NCBI GenBank assembly: GCA_963697525.1 | Contig: OY969087.1 | Span: 6,076,001 to 6,140,000, forward strand | Source: Bradymonas sp963697525 | GTDB taxonomy: Bacteria > Myxococcota_A > Bradymonadia > Bradymonadales > Bradymonadaceae | Length of the DNA: 64,000 nucleotides | Reading direction: 5' to 3' | Shown here: in pieces, positions 42,354 to 52,018 of the stretch | How the letters are laid out: every line of letters starts with the position of its first letter | Numbering within the stretch: the first letter of the stretch is position 1 | Made by a program: the position numbers and the translations under genes | Notes under the pieces: model-generated | Database searches by the model: none | The model's input: only the letters and a program-made list of their open reading frames with translations | What the model was told of the DNA's origin: nothing

Positions 42354-44984
42354 CTACTTGTCTCGGGCGGCGCTGGCGGCGTTGCGTACCTTCTTGCTTC
42401 GGTCTTTGGCAAGCGTCGTCAGGATGCCATCATGCTGCTTGTCGAGCTCGCGAAGCAAGGCCACAATCGCCTCGTCGTGGCCGTCTTTTTTGATCGCGCG
42501 CTTGAGCACCGGCAGCAGCTTGTCGCCGTAGCGCGCCAGCGTGCGTGCCAGCGCCTGTTTGTCTCCCCGGCGCTTATCGTCGCGGTAGGCGTCGACCAGC
42601 GTCGGGATCGCCGGGGTGCTGCGGATGCCGGCGAGGGCGCGGGCGGCCACGTAGGTCGCGCTGGGGCCGCCGGACTCCACGCAGCGCACCAGATCGGCCT
42701 CCAGGCCTTCGGCCTTGGTCTCCACGAAGCGCGCCAGCGCGGCCACCTCGGTGGCGGTCATATTCTCGGCGCCGTCGAGCGCCACCTGAATGCCATCGGA
42801 GCCGAAACGCTCGACGAGCATCTGCGCGGCTTCCAGGCGCCCCTTGGAATCGTCCAGGAGCAACTCGAGGTCTTCGCGTCCCATGGACGCAAGATCGTCA
42901 AAAGTATCGAGGACGGCGTCATCGGGCAAGAAGTAGGTGACCCCGGTGGACTCCGAGCGCCGCGCGACCAACAGGTCGTCGACCTCGTACTGGTCGTGAG
43001 CGGCGCTGCTGGGCTCGTCGAGGGCCGGCGGGGGCTCGGCGGCGTCGGCCAGGTCGGTGTCCTGATAGTCCTGCGCGCGCTTGAGGCTGGCCTCGGCGAG
43101 CTCGAGGACATCGGGGTCGAGGCTCACGCCGACGTGCTCGGCCAGCTCGACCAGCGCCTCCCAGTTATCCCACTCTTCGAGGGGGTCGAGATCATTGTCG
43201 CGCAGCCCCACGCTGACCTCGGCGAACTCCGCGAGCAGGCGCTCGACGAGCTCGACCTCGTCGGCAGCCAGGCCCATCTCGACGGCCAGGCGTCGCAGCT
43301 CGTCGTTGATGAACAGGCCCTGCTGCACCGCCCGGCGCACCACACGCTTTTGAATGGCGTCGAATTGCTCGATGGGAAACGAGCGGTTGGCGACCAGGTA
43401 CTCGTATTTATCGGGCGTCGACCAATAGCCGACGATACCGCTGGCCAGCGCGAGCTCGGCGGGGGTGGTCGCCCGCTCGAAGCTGTCGTGATGGAAGTTG
43501 TGGCGCATCGAGCCCAGCCGCTCGTGGCCGGCGGACTGCCAGCGGTTGGCGGCATCGTCGAACGAGCCCACCTCGACGTCGGCGTCGCCCAGCAGGTGCT
43601 CGACGCGGGTGCGAATCCAGTCCAGGTTGCCGCTGAGCGGGGCGGCGACGTCGTAGACCACCGCGAGTTTGTCCGAGTCGTCGTACAGGGCCACGCGCAG
43701 TTCGACGGCGTCGGCGAGCCGGTCGAGGACGATCTCGTGGTCGGGGTTGACCACGTCGAGCGCCCAGCCCACGGTCGTCAGGGCGTGCTCGTCGGCATCG
43801 AGCGCGGCCACCAGCAGGCCGACGATGGGATAGCCGCCCTCGTGGTCGAATTGGACGAAAAACCCCAGGGAGTCCGCCCCGTCGATCACGTCGACGATGC
43901 CCGCGGGCACCTTGGCGCTGGCGAGCACGTGGCCGTCGACGACCTCGAGGCCGCGCCAGCCGGCGGCGCCGAACGTTTCGGGCACGTCGGCGGCGTCGTC
44001 GCGCACGATGCGCGTCTCGGTCAGCGGGATCTCCTCGCTGTCCTCGGCAGTATACGGGCTCTCGATGAGCGCGGTCGCCTCGCTGGGCGCGGCCGACTCC
44101 CCGGCGGGTGGCGGCTCGGCGGGCGGCGGCTCCGGGTCGGCGGCGTCGTCATCGTCGACGTCGATGTCGTCCTCCTCGAGGACCTCGACGAATTGGTCGT
44201 CGGTGACCACCTGGGTGGACTCCTCGGCGTTGGAGCGCGGCGCGCCCTGCTCGAGCTGCATGCGCTTTTGCTCGAGGTTGAGCTCGCGCGCCTCGATCTC
44301 CGAGCGCAGCTCCTGGAGCGACTGGCGCTCGTCGGCGAGGTTCTGCTCGACGTCGTCCATCCGGGCGCGCTCGCGGTCGATACGCTCGCGCACCTCGGCG
44401 AGTTGGTTGCGCTCGCTGGCCAATTGCTCGCGCTCGGCCTCGAGCTTCTGCCAGGCCTCGTCGAGCTCGGCCTGCGCCTCGGGCGACGGCCCGGGCGCCT
44501 CGGTGATCACCGTCGCCTGAGGCTCGCCGCCGTCGGCGGCCAGCTCGTCGAGCACCGGCGCGGCCGGCGCGTCGGCGCGCTGCTCGAGCGCCTCGATGCT
44601 TTCGGCGCCGATGATCGTTGAAAATTGGCGAATATACGACGGCAAACGCTCGCGCACCTGGCCCAGCTCGTCGAGTAATTGGGCGCGCAGCTCGAACTCG
44701 CGATGGCGCAGCTCCGTGGGGATGACCAACGCGAAAATCGCGCGCTGCTCGTCGTGGTAGCAGATGGGAAGCGCCAGGCGGTAGGTGGCCTCGCCGTCGG
44801 GCGAGCCCACCTCGTACAACGCGCCCGACATCAGCGCGTCGCGCAGCTCCGGATCGGTCGAAATATTGACGCACCGATACACACGCGCCTCAAAGACGTC
44901 GCCGCGGTGGTCTGTCACTTGAATCGGAATACGCGATGTCCGCCCGAACGCATTATCGCCCGGTACACCTGCACTTGCACTCAT
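42354..44984 (-). CDS. CpXC-like and HEAT-repeat protein
   Basis: An 876-residue cytoplasmic protein. The first 120 residues (IPIQVTDHRGDVFEARVYRC, NISTDPELRDALMSGALYEV) look like a CpXC-type beta domain lacking its Cys pairs. A long coiled-coil (about 170-250) and an acidic Pro-rich linker follow. The middle is an unknown alpha/beta region. The last 150 residues are HEAT-like repeats (YVAARALAGIRSTPAIPTLV, KQALARTLARYGDKLLPVLK). The ATG at 44984 has AGAGG 6 nt upstream; an earlier frame is not supported. It may be a scaffold. Confidence 0.75.
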   Translation of the reverse strand: MSASAGVPGDNAFGRTSRIPIQVTDHRGDVFEARVYRCVNISTDPELRDALMSGALYEVGSPDGEATYRLALPICYHDEQRAIFALVIPTELRHREFELRAQLLDELGQVRERLPSYIRQFSTIIGAESIEALEQRADAPAAPVLDELAADGGEPQATVITEAPGPSPEAQAELDEAWQKLEAEREQLASERNQLAEVRERIDRERARMDDVEQNLADERQSLQELRSEIEARELNLEQKRMQLEQGAPRSNAEESTQVVTDDQFVEVLEEDDIDVDDDDAADPEPPPAEPPPAGESAAPSEATALIESPYTAEDSEEIPLTETRIVRDDAADVPETFGAAGWRGLEVVDGHVLASAKVPAGIVDVIDGADSLGFFVQFDHEGGYPIVGLLVAALDADEHALTTVGWALDVVNPDHEIVLDRLADAVELRVALYDDSDKLAVVYDVAAPLSGNLDWIRTRVEHLLGDADVEVGSFDDAANRWQSAGHERLGSMRHNFHHDSFERATTPAELALASGIVGYWSTPDKYEYLVANRSFPIEQFDAIQKRVVRRAVQQGLFINDELRRLAVEMGLAADEVELVERLLAEFAEVSVGLRDNDLDPLEEWDNWEALVELAEHVGVSLDPDVLELAEASLKRAQDYQDTDLADAAEPPPALDEPSSAAHDQYEVDDLLVARRSESTGVTYFLPDDAVLDTFDDLASMGREDLELLLDDSKGRLEAAQMLVERFGSDGIQVALDGAENMTATEVAALARFVETKAEGLEADLVRCVESGGPSATYVAARALAGIRSTPAIPTLVDAYRDDKRRGDKQALARTLARYGDKLLPVLKRAIKKDGHDEAIVALLRELDKQHDGILTTLAKDRSKKVRNAASAARDK

Positions 44985-45605
44985 CGAGAACCTCTGAGCC
45001 GGCCTTGAGGCCCTGCCATCATACCCACGCCAGCAGTCGAGTATAAGAGCAGGACCGAGCTGTCGAAACTGGCGATCGTGCATACCACGCCGGTTTCTAT
45101 CCCATCAAGGTCGCGCGGGTCGATCGGGGGTCGGCTCGCAGGTCGCTCAGCGATTGGGCCTCAGATCTTTTTCGCAGTTAGCGCCCCCGCGTGGCTTGTC
45201 CCGCGGGACGCACAGATCGGCAGCTAGCGAGATTCGGCTTCTCCCCCGCCTGTCCAAGAGCACCTGTCGCGACTGGGCCAACGCGAGAGTTTCGAGGATG
45301 GTTCCACGTCGACCCTATGGGCGGGAAAGGCCGTTTAGGTTTACGTTGAGGTTGACGTTTACGTTTAGGTTCCGTGAGTTTGACAGCATCAAACCTAAAC
45401 CTAAACCTGAACGTAAACGTAAACCTAAACGGCTTCTCCAACTGCGGGCCTGGCGAGAAGGTCACAAAAGCACTGGAGCCGGAGTTTGGCGTGGATGACC
45501 TGAACTCGGCATGGTCGTAATCGTCACGATTCGCCCAGATGGGCTGTTGCGCGCACGGCCCAATGTGATTGTTGACCGCAAGACCCCGGGCGCGCGTCGC
45601 GCCGA
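44985..45605. other. 621-bp gap without genes
   Basis: No convincing reading frame on either strand. The notable content is the hexamer-phased inverted repeat at 45331-45432. The gap separates two minus-strand genes, so it should hold the promoter for the gene at 44984, but no clear -35/-10 pair is visible. Confidence 0.6.
45331..45432. repeat. Hexamer-phased large inverted repeat
   Basis: Two 41-bp arms (45331-45371 and 45392-45432) with about 85 percent complementarity flank a 20-nt loop. Each arm is a run of 6-mers GTTTAG, GTTTAC, GTTGAG, GTTGAC in phase. It would fold into one long hairpin. No coding sense. Confidence 0.85.
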
Positions 45606-46916
45606 TCACTCCAGAGAGTCGTGGGCGCGTTTGCGCAGTTGGCGAGCTTTGGTTTCGAGCTCGGCGGCCTGTTTTTGCAGGCGCTTTTGCTCGGATTCGA
45701 GGTCGTGGATGCGCGAGTCCAACTCGTCGTCGCTGTCGAAGCCCTCGCCGGTGGACTTCTGGGGATCGGCCTGGCTGTCGATGAGGAGGCTGTCCTGGGA
45801 GCCGAAGACATCGCCCTGGGAGTCGGCGCCGCTGGAGCCGGCGCCATCCTGGGCCGAGCCGCTCTGTTGGGGCGACGTGGGCGTGGCCGGCTCGTCGCTC
45901 ATTTGCGAGCCGGTGCCGTTCTGGAAGTCGCCGCTGGTCGATCCGCCGGCGCCCGCGCCCGCCGAGGGCGCCGGGGTCCCGGCCTGGCCGTCCGCCCCCG
46001 TGCCCCCGGGCGTGGCAGCGCCGTCGGTGGACGTGCCTCCGCCGGTGGGCGTGCCGTTGTCGGCGCTGGTGCGACCCGATCCACCCGCCGTGCTGCCATC
46101 GTTGGTCCTCGAGCCCGCCGAGGCCGTGGCCCCACCGGCGCTGTGATCGGCCGAGGACGTGGCGTTGGAGTAGTGGCCGATGAAGCGGCTGCGATCGGTC
46201 TCGTCGAAGAAGCGGTCCTCGGTGGTGAAGCTGCGCGCGCGCCGGGCGAGGAGTTTGGCCTGGCGCAGCTCCTGGATGCGCTGTTGGATGGCGCCCAGGC
46301 GCTTTTTGACCTGATCGCTGGTGTCCTGCAGCTCGTCGGCGGCCGCCAGCAAATCTTCGGCGGAGGCGTCCTGCAGGTTCTCGCTCATCTGCAGCGTCTG
46401 GCTCATTTCGCCGTGCGACGGCGCGCTGGGAAGCGGGGCGGTGAACTTCTGGCGCTCGGCGCGAAGCGTGTTGAGCTGCCCGACGATCTCGCGGCGCTGG
46501 CTGGTCGAACTCTGGGCGAGTTGGGCCTCCAGATCTTTCATGCGCGCGTCGATGGCGCCCACCAATTGGCCGCGCTCGTTGCTCAGGCGCTGGTCGATGT
46601 CGTGGATCTTGTGTTGCAGCGTCTGCATCCGCTCGGCGAGCTGACGACTCTGGCGCAGCAAACCCTCGAGCTCCATGCGATTTTGCAGGGTATTGGGCGC
46701 GCGCTTCAGGGCATCAATCTGGCCGAGCAGCCCGCGGTAGTCCGCCTCGCGCTGGGCGAGCTGGGCGTCGAGGGCTTTGCGCTGCTCGACGCTCTGCGTG
46801 TAGGACTGCTCGATCTGAGCGAGCTTGGGCCCGACCAGCAGATTCTGGGTCGCGGGCGCGAATAGCGCGGCCACCAGAATCAGCTTCACCATCAGGTTGT
46901 AGAGCGCGACACTCAT
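45606..46916 (-). CDS. Coiled-coil membrane-anchored protein
   Basis: A 436-residue protein. An N-terminal hydrophobic segment (LYNLMVKLILVAALFAPATQ) is a signal anchor. Residues 25-250 form long coiled coils (QLAQREADYRGLLGQIDALK, MEGLLRQSRQLAERMQTLQH-like heptads). A low-complexity Gly/Ser/Thr/Ala region (260-370) and a short C-terminal coiled coil (IHDLESEQKRLQKQAAELET) follow. GAGG before ATG 46916 supports the start. Probably an envelope structural or signalling protein. No known family. Confidence 0.7.
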   Translation of the reverse strand: MSVALYNLMVKLILVAALFAPATQNLLVGPKLAQIEQSYTQSVEQRKALDAQLAQREADYRGLLGQIDALKRAPNTLQNRMELEGLLRQSRQLAERMQTLQHKIHDIDQRLSNERGQLVGAIDARMKDLEAQLAQSSTSQRREIVGQLNTLRAERQKFTAPLPSAPSHGEMSQTLQMSENLQDASAEDLLAAADELQDTSDQVKKRLGAIQQRIQELRQAKLLARRARSFTTEDRFFDETDRSRFIGHYSNATSSADHSAGGATASAGSRTNDGSTAGGSGRTSADNGTPTGGGTSTDGAATPGGTGADGQAGTPAPSAGAGAGGSTSGDFQNGTGSQMSDEPATPTSPQQSGSAQDGAGSSGADSQGDVFGSQDSLLIDSQADPQKSTGEGFDSDDELDSRIHDLESEQKRLQKQAAELETKARQLRKRAHDSLE

Positions 46917-47295
46917 CCGGTCCTCAATTGCGCGACCTTGTTGCACGAAGTTCAATGTGCAAGGCCCGATCCAACCACCGAGATTGTCGCATAGATCGAA
47001 GCCCGGCGCACGCCAGGGGCCGGCAACGGGGACGAGGCCAACCCGCGTCACCGCCCGGCGCCATGCGAGGCCCGGCCTCGGCCACAGATTTTTGTGACTT
47101 TGGCCAACTCGTTTCAAATTTCTGAGTGAGACCGATGGACCGGCGTCGCCAATCGAGCAGCCGTGATCGGCCCGATCTTGTGCCCGCGCAAGAAACCGGG
47201 GCAAAAACCATTGCCAAAACCCCGCCTTCCCGTGTTAGAACAGCCGGCGATGTCTAGCAGACCGAATACCAACGCCACATCGACTGGAGCAAGCA

Positions 47296-47883
47296 ATGTC
47301 GAGTGAAGAAGAAGATAAGTATTTCAAGGAGCGCGATCGCGAGAAGATCGCCGAGGCGCGCCGCGCCCAGCAGCTCGCCGCCATCCGCCAGCAGGAGCGC
47401 GAGGGCATCCAAGAGGTGCTGCAGTCGAGTGACGAAGTCGCCACCGAAGCGTTGGCGCTGGGCTTCGACAGCGAGACGGCGCGTGTGCTGCCGCTGGTGC
47501 CGCTCATCCAGATGGCCTGGGCCGACGGCAAGGTGACCTCGGCCGAGAACGACAAGCTGCTCGAGATGGCCCGTCGCTTCCGCGTCAACATCGGCACGCC
47601 CGCGCACAGCTTTTTGACGCTGCTGCTCGGCGAGCAGCCCTCGGGGATCTTCTTCGAGCGCGTCAACCGCGTCATCGAGCACCTGGTCGAAGAGCACCCC
47701 GAGTATTGGGAGGAGAAGTCGGTGGTCGAGCTAGCGCGTGAGGTCGCCGAGGCCTCCGGCGGCTTCTTCAACCTGACCGACCCCATCAGCGCCAGCGAGC
47801 GCGATCTGCTCGCCGATTTCGCCGCCCACTTCGAGGTCGGCGAGCGCCGCGCGGCCGACCTGCTCAACGGCGAGGAGAGCTGA
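47296..47883 (+). CDS. TerB-like protein
   Basis: A 195-residue protein. The middle and end match a TerB/tellurite-resistance-type helical fold: VLPLVPLIQMAWADGKVTSAENDKLLEM (the ADG-x-E metal loop, about 75-90) and SASERDLLADFAA (second acidic loop). A charged helix (EEDKYFKERDREKIAEARRA) precedes it. TerB proteins bind metal ions at membranes in stress responses. GGAGCAAGCA lies before the ATG. The next gene starts 1 nt after its stop. Confidence 0.8.
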   Translation: MSSEEEDKYFKERDREKIAEARRAQQLAAIRQQEREGIQEVLQSSDEVATEALALGFDSETARVLPLVPLIQMAWADGKVTSAENDKLLEMARRFRVNIGTPAHSFLTLLLGEQPSGIFFERVNRVIEHLVEEHPEYWEEKSVVELAREVAEASGGFFNLTDPISASERDLLADFAAHFEVGERRAADLLNGEES

Positions 47884-47884
47884 G

Positions 47885-48136
47885 ATGGCCAGACTCCAGG
47901 TCATGACCGAGATCTATCGGTGCCCCGAGACGCACCAGCCGCTCGAAGAGCTCGACGAGGCCCGCCTCGCCGAGCTCAATGAGGCCATCGGCAACGGTGA
48001 GCTGACCGACGACTCCGGCGAGCCCGTCGAGGAGAGCCTGGCGGCCGGGCTGGTGCGCGAAGACGGTGCCTACGTCTATCCGGTGCGCAACGGCTTCCCC
48101 AACCTGCTCATCAGCGATCGCATCCCGCTCGACTGA
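47885..48136 (+). CDS. Trm112-like small protein
   Basis: An 83-residue protein of the Trm112p/YcaR type. It has IYRCPETHQPLEELDEARL at the start and the typical ending AYVYPVRNGFPNLLISDRIPL. The paired zinc Cys are reduced to one Cys. Family members activate methyltransferases or act in lipid A pathways. It may begin at an internal ATG 18 nt later. Coupled to the TerB-like gene. Confidence 0.8.
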   Translation: MARLQVMTEIYRCPETHQPLEELDEARLAELNEAIGNGELTDDSGEPVEESLAAGLVREDGAYVYPVRNGFPNLLISDRIPLD

Positions 48137-48160
48137 TTGGCTCGCGCCCACGCGAACCTC

Positions 48161-49906
48161 TCAAAACACCCCGCCGACGGAGAGGCGCACCTGGTCGTTG
48201 TGGTCGTAGACCCCGCCCAGGCTCATCTGCCCCTTCGTCGGCGTCGGTCCCTCGTACAGCGCCACACCCAGCGTCGTGCGCAGCCACGAATACCACTCGC
48301 GGCTGAGCGACGCCGTCCCCACCACATCTTCGTTGGACAGCGTGCTCACCGCGCCCACCTGCAGATCCGCACCGATGACGGGCACGCTCCAGCGTAACCC
48401 GCCGGCGACGCCGTACATCTCGTCGCCGATGAGAAGGAGATGGGCGCCTTCGGGGCCGCGCTCGTCGGAGTTGACGAAGAAGTCGTTGACGGCGCTGTCG
48501 CGGGCGAAGGGGTGCAGCCAGAAGCCCTCGAGCGTCAGCGCGAAGACGTCGTCCTCGCTTTTGACGTGCTCCCAGCTCAACCCCAGCGCGCCGAAGACGG
48601 TGGTACGCCGCAGCGGATCGAACGAGTCGGAGTACAGGGTCTGCTGGGGCGTGAACGCCACGTCGGCGCGCACGCCGATGGGACCGACGTAGCGCGACAG
48701 GTTAGCGACGACGGTGTGGCGCCGCTTGTACTCGCCGTCGAAGAGGGTCTGGCCCTTTTTGGACTTCTCGCCCAGGCGCTTGGTGATGCCGAGCACCTCC
48801 GGATGACGGCCGAAGAAGGCGGCGAAGTCGAAGTCCTGCAGAACCTTGCCGTCGGCCACGGTCAGGTCGACGAGCTTTTGGACGTCCTCGTCCATTTCGA
48901 TCCACGGGGTGCGGTCCCAGCCGTAAAAATAGCCCAGCCCAAAGTCGGTGTTCCAGCGTGTGGCCGTCACGCGAACGCCCGCGCTGGCGTTCTTGGGCGT
49001 CTCGTCGGGCACCCGCGTGGCCGTGAAGAACGACTGCACGTCGTCCCACCGACTGGGGTCGATGACCTGCTCGACCACCCGAATCAGCGATAGTTGGTCG
49101 CCCAGCGCCGGGTTAAACGGGCTGACGAGCGCGCTGTCGCGCCCGAAGACGTACATGCGGTTGGGCTCGAAAAACGGCACCACGAGGCCGGTGACCGCCC
49201 AGGTGGGCGTCGAATAGGAGACCTCCCCGGTCAACTGCGGCAGCAAAAAGCCCGTGCTGGAGGCGATGTCGGTCATATCCTGCGGGTTGATTAGGTCGCC
49301 CGGGCGCATGATGGTCGTGCTCCCCCACGGCGTGACCAGGTTGCCCGCCCGAAACATCCAATTGCCCGCCCGATACAACACGTACGCCTCGCCCAGCCGC
49401 GGCTCGTAACTCGCGCGGGGGTGGCTGGCGTTGAGCAGGTAATTCGGCTCGTCGGGGTTCTCCTGGCCGACAATCCAGTGGCGAAAGATGCCCTCGACGA
49501 CCGCCCTGGAGTGGCCGGGAAGCTCGTACTCCAGGCGCAGCGACAGCAAGTTGTCCCACTCGACGACATCCTCGCCGTGGCCCTCCCAGGCGGTGTCGAC
49601 GCCCAGGCTCGTGGCGTAGTGGCCAAGAAACGTCGCGTTCGACGCCGGCGATTCATCGTCGTCGACCGGCACCAGGCGTGGCTGTCCGGTGTTATCGTCC
49701 GTCTGTTGGTCGTCTTGGACGGCAGGGTTTTCCGGGTCGAAGATGGTCTCTTCGCCCGTGTCGGAGTCGTCGGATGGGGTCTTCTGGTCGGTCTGAACCG
49801 CGGGGTTTTCGGGGTCGTAGATGGTCTCTTCGGCGTGCGCGGTGGCGCTGATGAGGGCGGCGCTTAAAAAGATTGAGGCCCAGCTCAGGTGCGTCGGCTT
49901 GTACAT
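48161..49906 (-). CDS. Outer-membrane beta-barrel protein, DUF1302-like
   Basis: A 581-residue protein with signal WASIFLSAALISATAHA. A short linker with two copies of E(T)I(Y/F)DPENPAVQ follows, and then a barrel of alternating beta strands rich in Trp, Tyr and Arg (YATSLGVDTAWEGHGEDVVE, LLSLRLEYELPGHSRAVVEG, ending QVRLSVGGVF with a C-terminal Phe). DUF1302-type proteins are encoded with outer-membrane lipoprotein-sorting proteins and RND transporters; the sorting-like gene is next at 50379. The start at 49906 is the first ATG. Confidence 0.8.
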   Translation of the reverse strand: MYKPTHLSWASIFLSAALISATAHAEETIYDPENPAVQTDQKTPSDDSDTGEETIFDPENPAVQDDQQTDDNTGQPRLVPVDDDESPASNATFLGHYATSLGVDTAWEGHGEDVVEWDNLLSLRLEYELPGHSRAVVEGIFRHWIVGQENPDEPNYLLNASHPRASYEPRLGEAYVLYRAGNWMFRAGNLVTPWGSTTIMRPGDLINPQDMTDIASSTGFLLPQLTGEVSYSTPTWAVTGLVVPFFEPNRMYVFGRDSALVSPFNPALGDQLSLIRVVEQVIDPSRWDDVQSFFTATRVPDETPKNASAGVRVTATRWNTDFGLGYFYGWDRTPWIEMDEDVQKLVDLTVADGKVLQDFDFAAFFGRHPEVLGITKRLGEKSKKGQTLFDGEYKRRHTVVANLSRYVGPIGVRADVAFTPQQTLYSDSFDPLRRTTVFGALGLSWEHVKSEDDVFALTLEGFWLHPFARDSAVNDFFVNSDERGPEGAHLLLIGDEMYGVAGGLRWSVPVIGADLQVGAVSTLSNEDVVGTASLSREWYSWLRTTLGVALYEGPTPTKGQMSLGGVYDHNDQVRLSVGGVF

Positions 49907-49983
49907 CGTATGATCCAACAGCAGCTATAGAGTTCGCCGTGCTGAGATTGGGGCGCCAGCTATTGAGGTGCAACTATTATTTA

Positions 49984-50094
49984 TGGGCGGACGATCCGAC
50001 ACGTTTGCGCGAGACGTAGGATTTGCAGATTAGCCACGTGGCTTGTCGTCCATCGCTCCGTCTCGCGCAAACGCTGCGGCTCGTCCGCCCTTCA
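49984..50094. repeat. Inverted partial copy of the 128-bp repeat
   Basis: GGGCGGACGATCCGACACGT...GCGCGAGACG (49984-50016) is the near-complement of 50062-50094 inside the first tandem repeat unit (28 of 32 bases). The two arms would form a long hairpin beside the tandem array. Confidence 0.7.
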
Positions 50095-50378
50095 ATGGTA
50101 ATTCCACCTCAATAGCCGGCGCCACGACTTCTGCAAGGCCTACGCACTCGATGCAGATTAGCCACGTGGCTTGTCGTCCATCGCTCCGTCTCGCGCATAC
50201 GCCGCAATTTGTCCGCCCTTCAATGGTAATTCCACCTCAATAGCCGGCGCCACAACTCCTGCAAGGCCTACTCACTCGATGCAGATTAGCCACGTGGCTT
50301 GTCGTCCATCGCTCCGTCTCGCGCATACGCCGCAATTCGTCCGCCCTTCAATCGCAATTCCACCTCAACCGCCGGCGC
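50025..50378. repeat. 128-bp tandem repeat, 2.8 units
   Basis: Units start at 50025, 50153 and 50281, each with GCAGATTAGCCACGTGGC and ending in GGCCTACGCACTCGAT-like sequence. Identity between units is above 90 percent. Each holds the palindrome GCCACGTGGC. The last unit is cut at the 3' end of the gene at 50379. Not protein coding on either strand. Confidence 0.9.
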
Positions 50379-51167
50379 TTATTTGCCCAACTGGTTCTTC
50401 GAGAACAGCGCGTCCGGCAGGTCGGCGTCGGACTTCAGCGAGTCGATTTTGATGGTGGTAAACCCGCCGCCTTTGGGCCGAAGGGTCATCTGCTTGACGT
50501 AGGACTGGCCCTTTTTGGTCTTATCGAGCTTTTCGACGAACAGCGTCTTGGTGACCTCGCCGTCCTTGTCGTAAAACCGCATCTTGAGCGGCATATAGTC
50601 GGACTTTCGGATGTAGCTGACGACCTTGGCGTAGTCGCTGTCGGTCCCCTTTTTGGGGCTCGACTCGATGACGTAGACCGCGTTTTTGCCGATCTTGGCG
50701 TCTTTTAGGCGCTTGTAGTGGGCGCCGTGAATCTGGCGGCTCTCCAGGTCGGCGTAGGTGAAGTGGCTTCCCAGAAAGGAGCCGTTCTTCTGGCTGCCCT
50801 CGATGCGCCGGGTGACCTTGAAGGCGGGCACGAACATCCACACGTCGTCCTCGCCTTTTTTGTTCTCGGCGAACAAAAACGCCTGGCCCTTGACCTCCTT
50901 GGGGGCGGTCAACTTCACGAGGGTATGGGTGGCGCCGTCGATCTTCTTGCTCTTGACGTCGAGCGCACGCACCCGCCGATTGCCGGTCTTGTCCTCGATG
51001 ATGAGCTCGAGGCTCGCCTCGCCGGCGGAGAAGCCCAACGAGTTCTTGTCGCGCGCCGCGTCGATGATCTCTTTGGCGGTCTTGTGGCCTTTCGTGCCGC
51101 CGGCAAACGCCGACATCGGCACGAAAAGTGTGACCAAGAGCAACCAGCTAATCGTTCGCCATTTCAT
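50379..51167 (-). CDS. Outer membrane lipoprotein-sorting-like protein
   Basis: A 262-residue periplasmic protein with signal SWLLLVTLFVPMSAFA. The mature part has a LolA/LppX-like half-barrel pattern (ASLELIIEDKTGNRRVRALD, HTLVKLTAPKEVKGQAFLFA, DDVWMFVPAFKVTRRIEGSQ, SFLGSHFTYADLE). This group is encoded with DUF1302 barrels and MMPL/RND pumps and moves lipids across the periplasm. Here the DUF1302-like barrel follows downstream on the same strand, after the tandem repeat. Start ATG 51167 with CGAGGA upstream. Confidence 0.88.
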   Translation of the reverse strand: MKWRTISWLLLVTLFVPMSAFAGGTKGHKTAKEIIDAARDKNSLGFSAGEASLELIIEDKTGNRRVRALDVKSKKIDGATHTLVKLTAPKEVKGQAFLFAENKKGEDDVWMFVPAFKVTRRIEGSQKNGSFLGSHFTYADLESRQIHGAHYKRLKDAKIGKNAVYVIESSPKKGTDSDYAKVVSYIRKSDYMPLKMRFYDKDGEVTKTLFVEKLDKTKKGQSYVKQMTLRPKGGGFTTIKIDSLKSDADLPDALFSKNQLGK

Positions 51168-51192
51168 CGCATCCTCGCAAATCGCCAAACCG

Positions 51193-52012
51193 TCAACTTT
51201 CGGCTTCGTAGGCTTCCAAGAATTCCAGATCGAGATCGTCTTGCAACTCGTCGCGCTCGAGCTTCTCGGCGAGCTCCTCGGGGCTGAGTTCGAGCAGGTT
51301 CTCCAGGGTGTGAATGCGGTTGGAGAGCCGGTCGATATGCCCCGATCAAATCCTTGACGATGCGCTGCAAGGGGTCGGGCAGCGCCGCGTGGTCCAGGTT
51401 GGGGATGGTCAGCCCGCTGGGCTTGTCCTTGGAGACCACCCGCCCGGGGATCCCCACCACGGTGGCCCCCTCGGCGACGTCCTTGATCACGACCGAGCCG
51501 CTGCCGATGCGCGCGCCGTCGCCGACCTCGACGGCGCCCAGGATGCAGGCGTTGCTGCCCACGGTCACGCCCTTGCCCAGCGTCGGGTGGCGCTTGGTGC
51601 GCGCCAGGGTCGTGCCGCCGAGGACCACGCCCTTGTAGATGAGGCAGTCGTCGCCGATGACCGCGGTCTCGCCGATGACGATGCCCATGCCGTGGTCGAT
51701 GAAGACTCGCCGGCCAATCTGGGCGCCCGGGTGGATCTCGATGCCCGTGTAGTGGCGCGCCAGGTGCGATAGCAGCCGGGCGCGCACGATCTGGCCGCGA
51801 TTGAACATCCGGTGGGCCACCCGGTGGAACCACAGCGCGTGCAGCCCCGGGTAGGTGAGCACGACCTCCACCGGGGTGCGCGCCGCCGGGTCGGCGCGGC
51901 GCACCGCTCGGATGTCCTCGATGGCGTCGAGCACCAGCCCGCGCGTACCGTCGGGGTGCAGACTCGGCGCGGTGACCGTCGGTCGCTGGTTGGTTTGTGA
52001 ATCCGTAGTCAT
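51193..52012 (-). CDS. cysE: Serine O-acetyltransferase, C-terminal frameshift
   Basis: The enzyme makes O-acetylserine for cysteine synthesis. It has a short N-terminal helical part and a left-handed beta-helix (HYTGIEIHPGAQIGRRVFID, HGMGIVIGETAVIGDDCLIY, GGTT), with the catalytic His-Asp features. After RIVKDLIG the frame runs into Arg/Pro-rich noise and stops beyond 51167. Removing one G from GGGG at about 51342 gives the family-like ending HIDRLSNRIHTLENLLELSP ... EAYEAES and a stop at 51193. Either a real mutation or a homopolymer error. It follows cysK directly, ATG 52012. Confidence 0.85.
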
Positions 52013-52018
52013 GACCAC

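Noticed and set aside
45331..45432. Telomere-like or chromosome-end repeat
   Set aside because: It is internal, short and arranged as an inverted pair between ordinary genes.
50025..50378. CRISPR array
   Set aside because: The period is 128 bp, the whole unit is conserved with no variable spacers, and there are only about three units.
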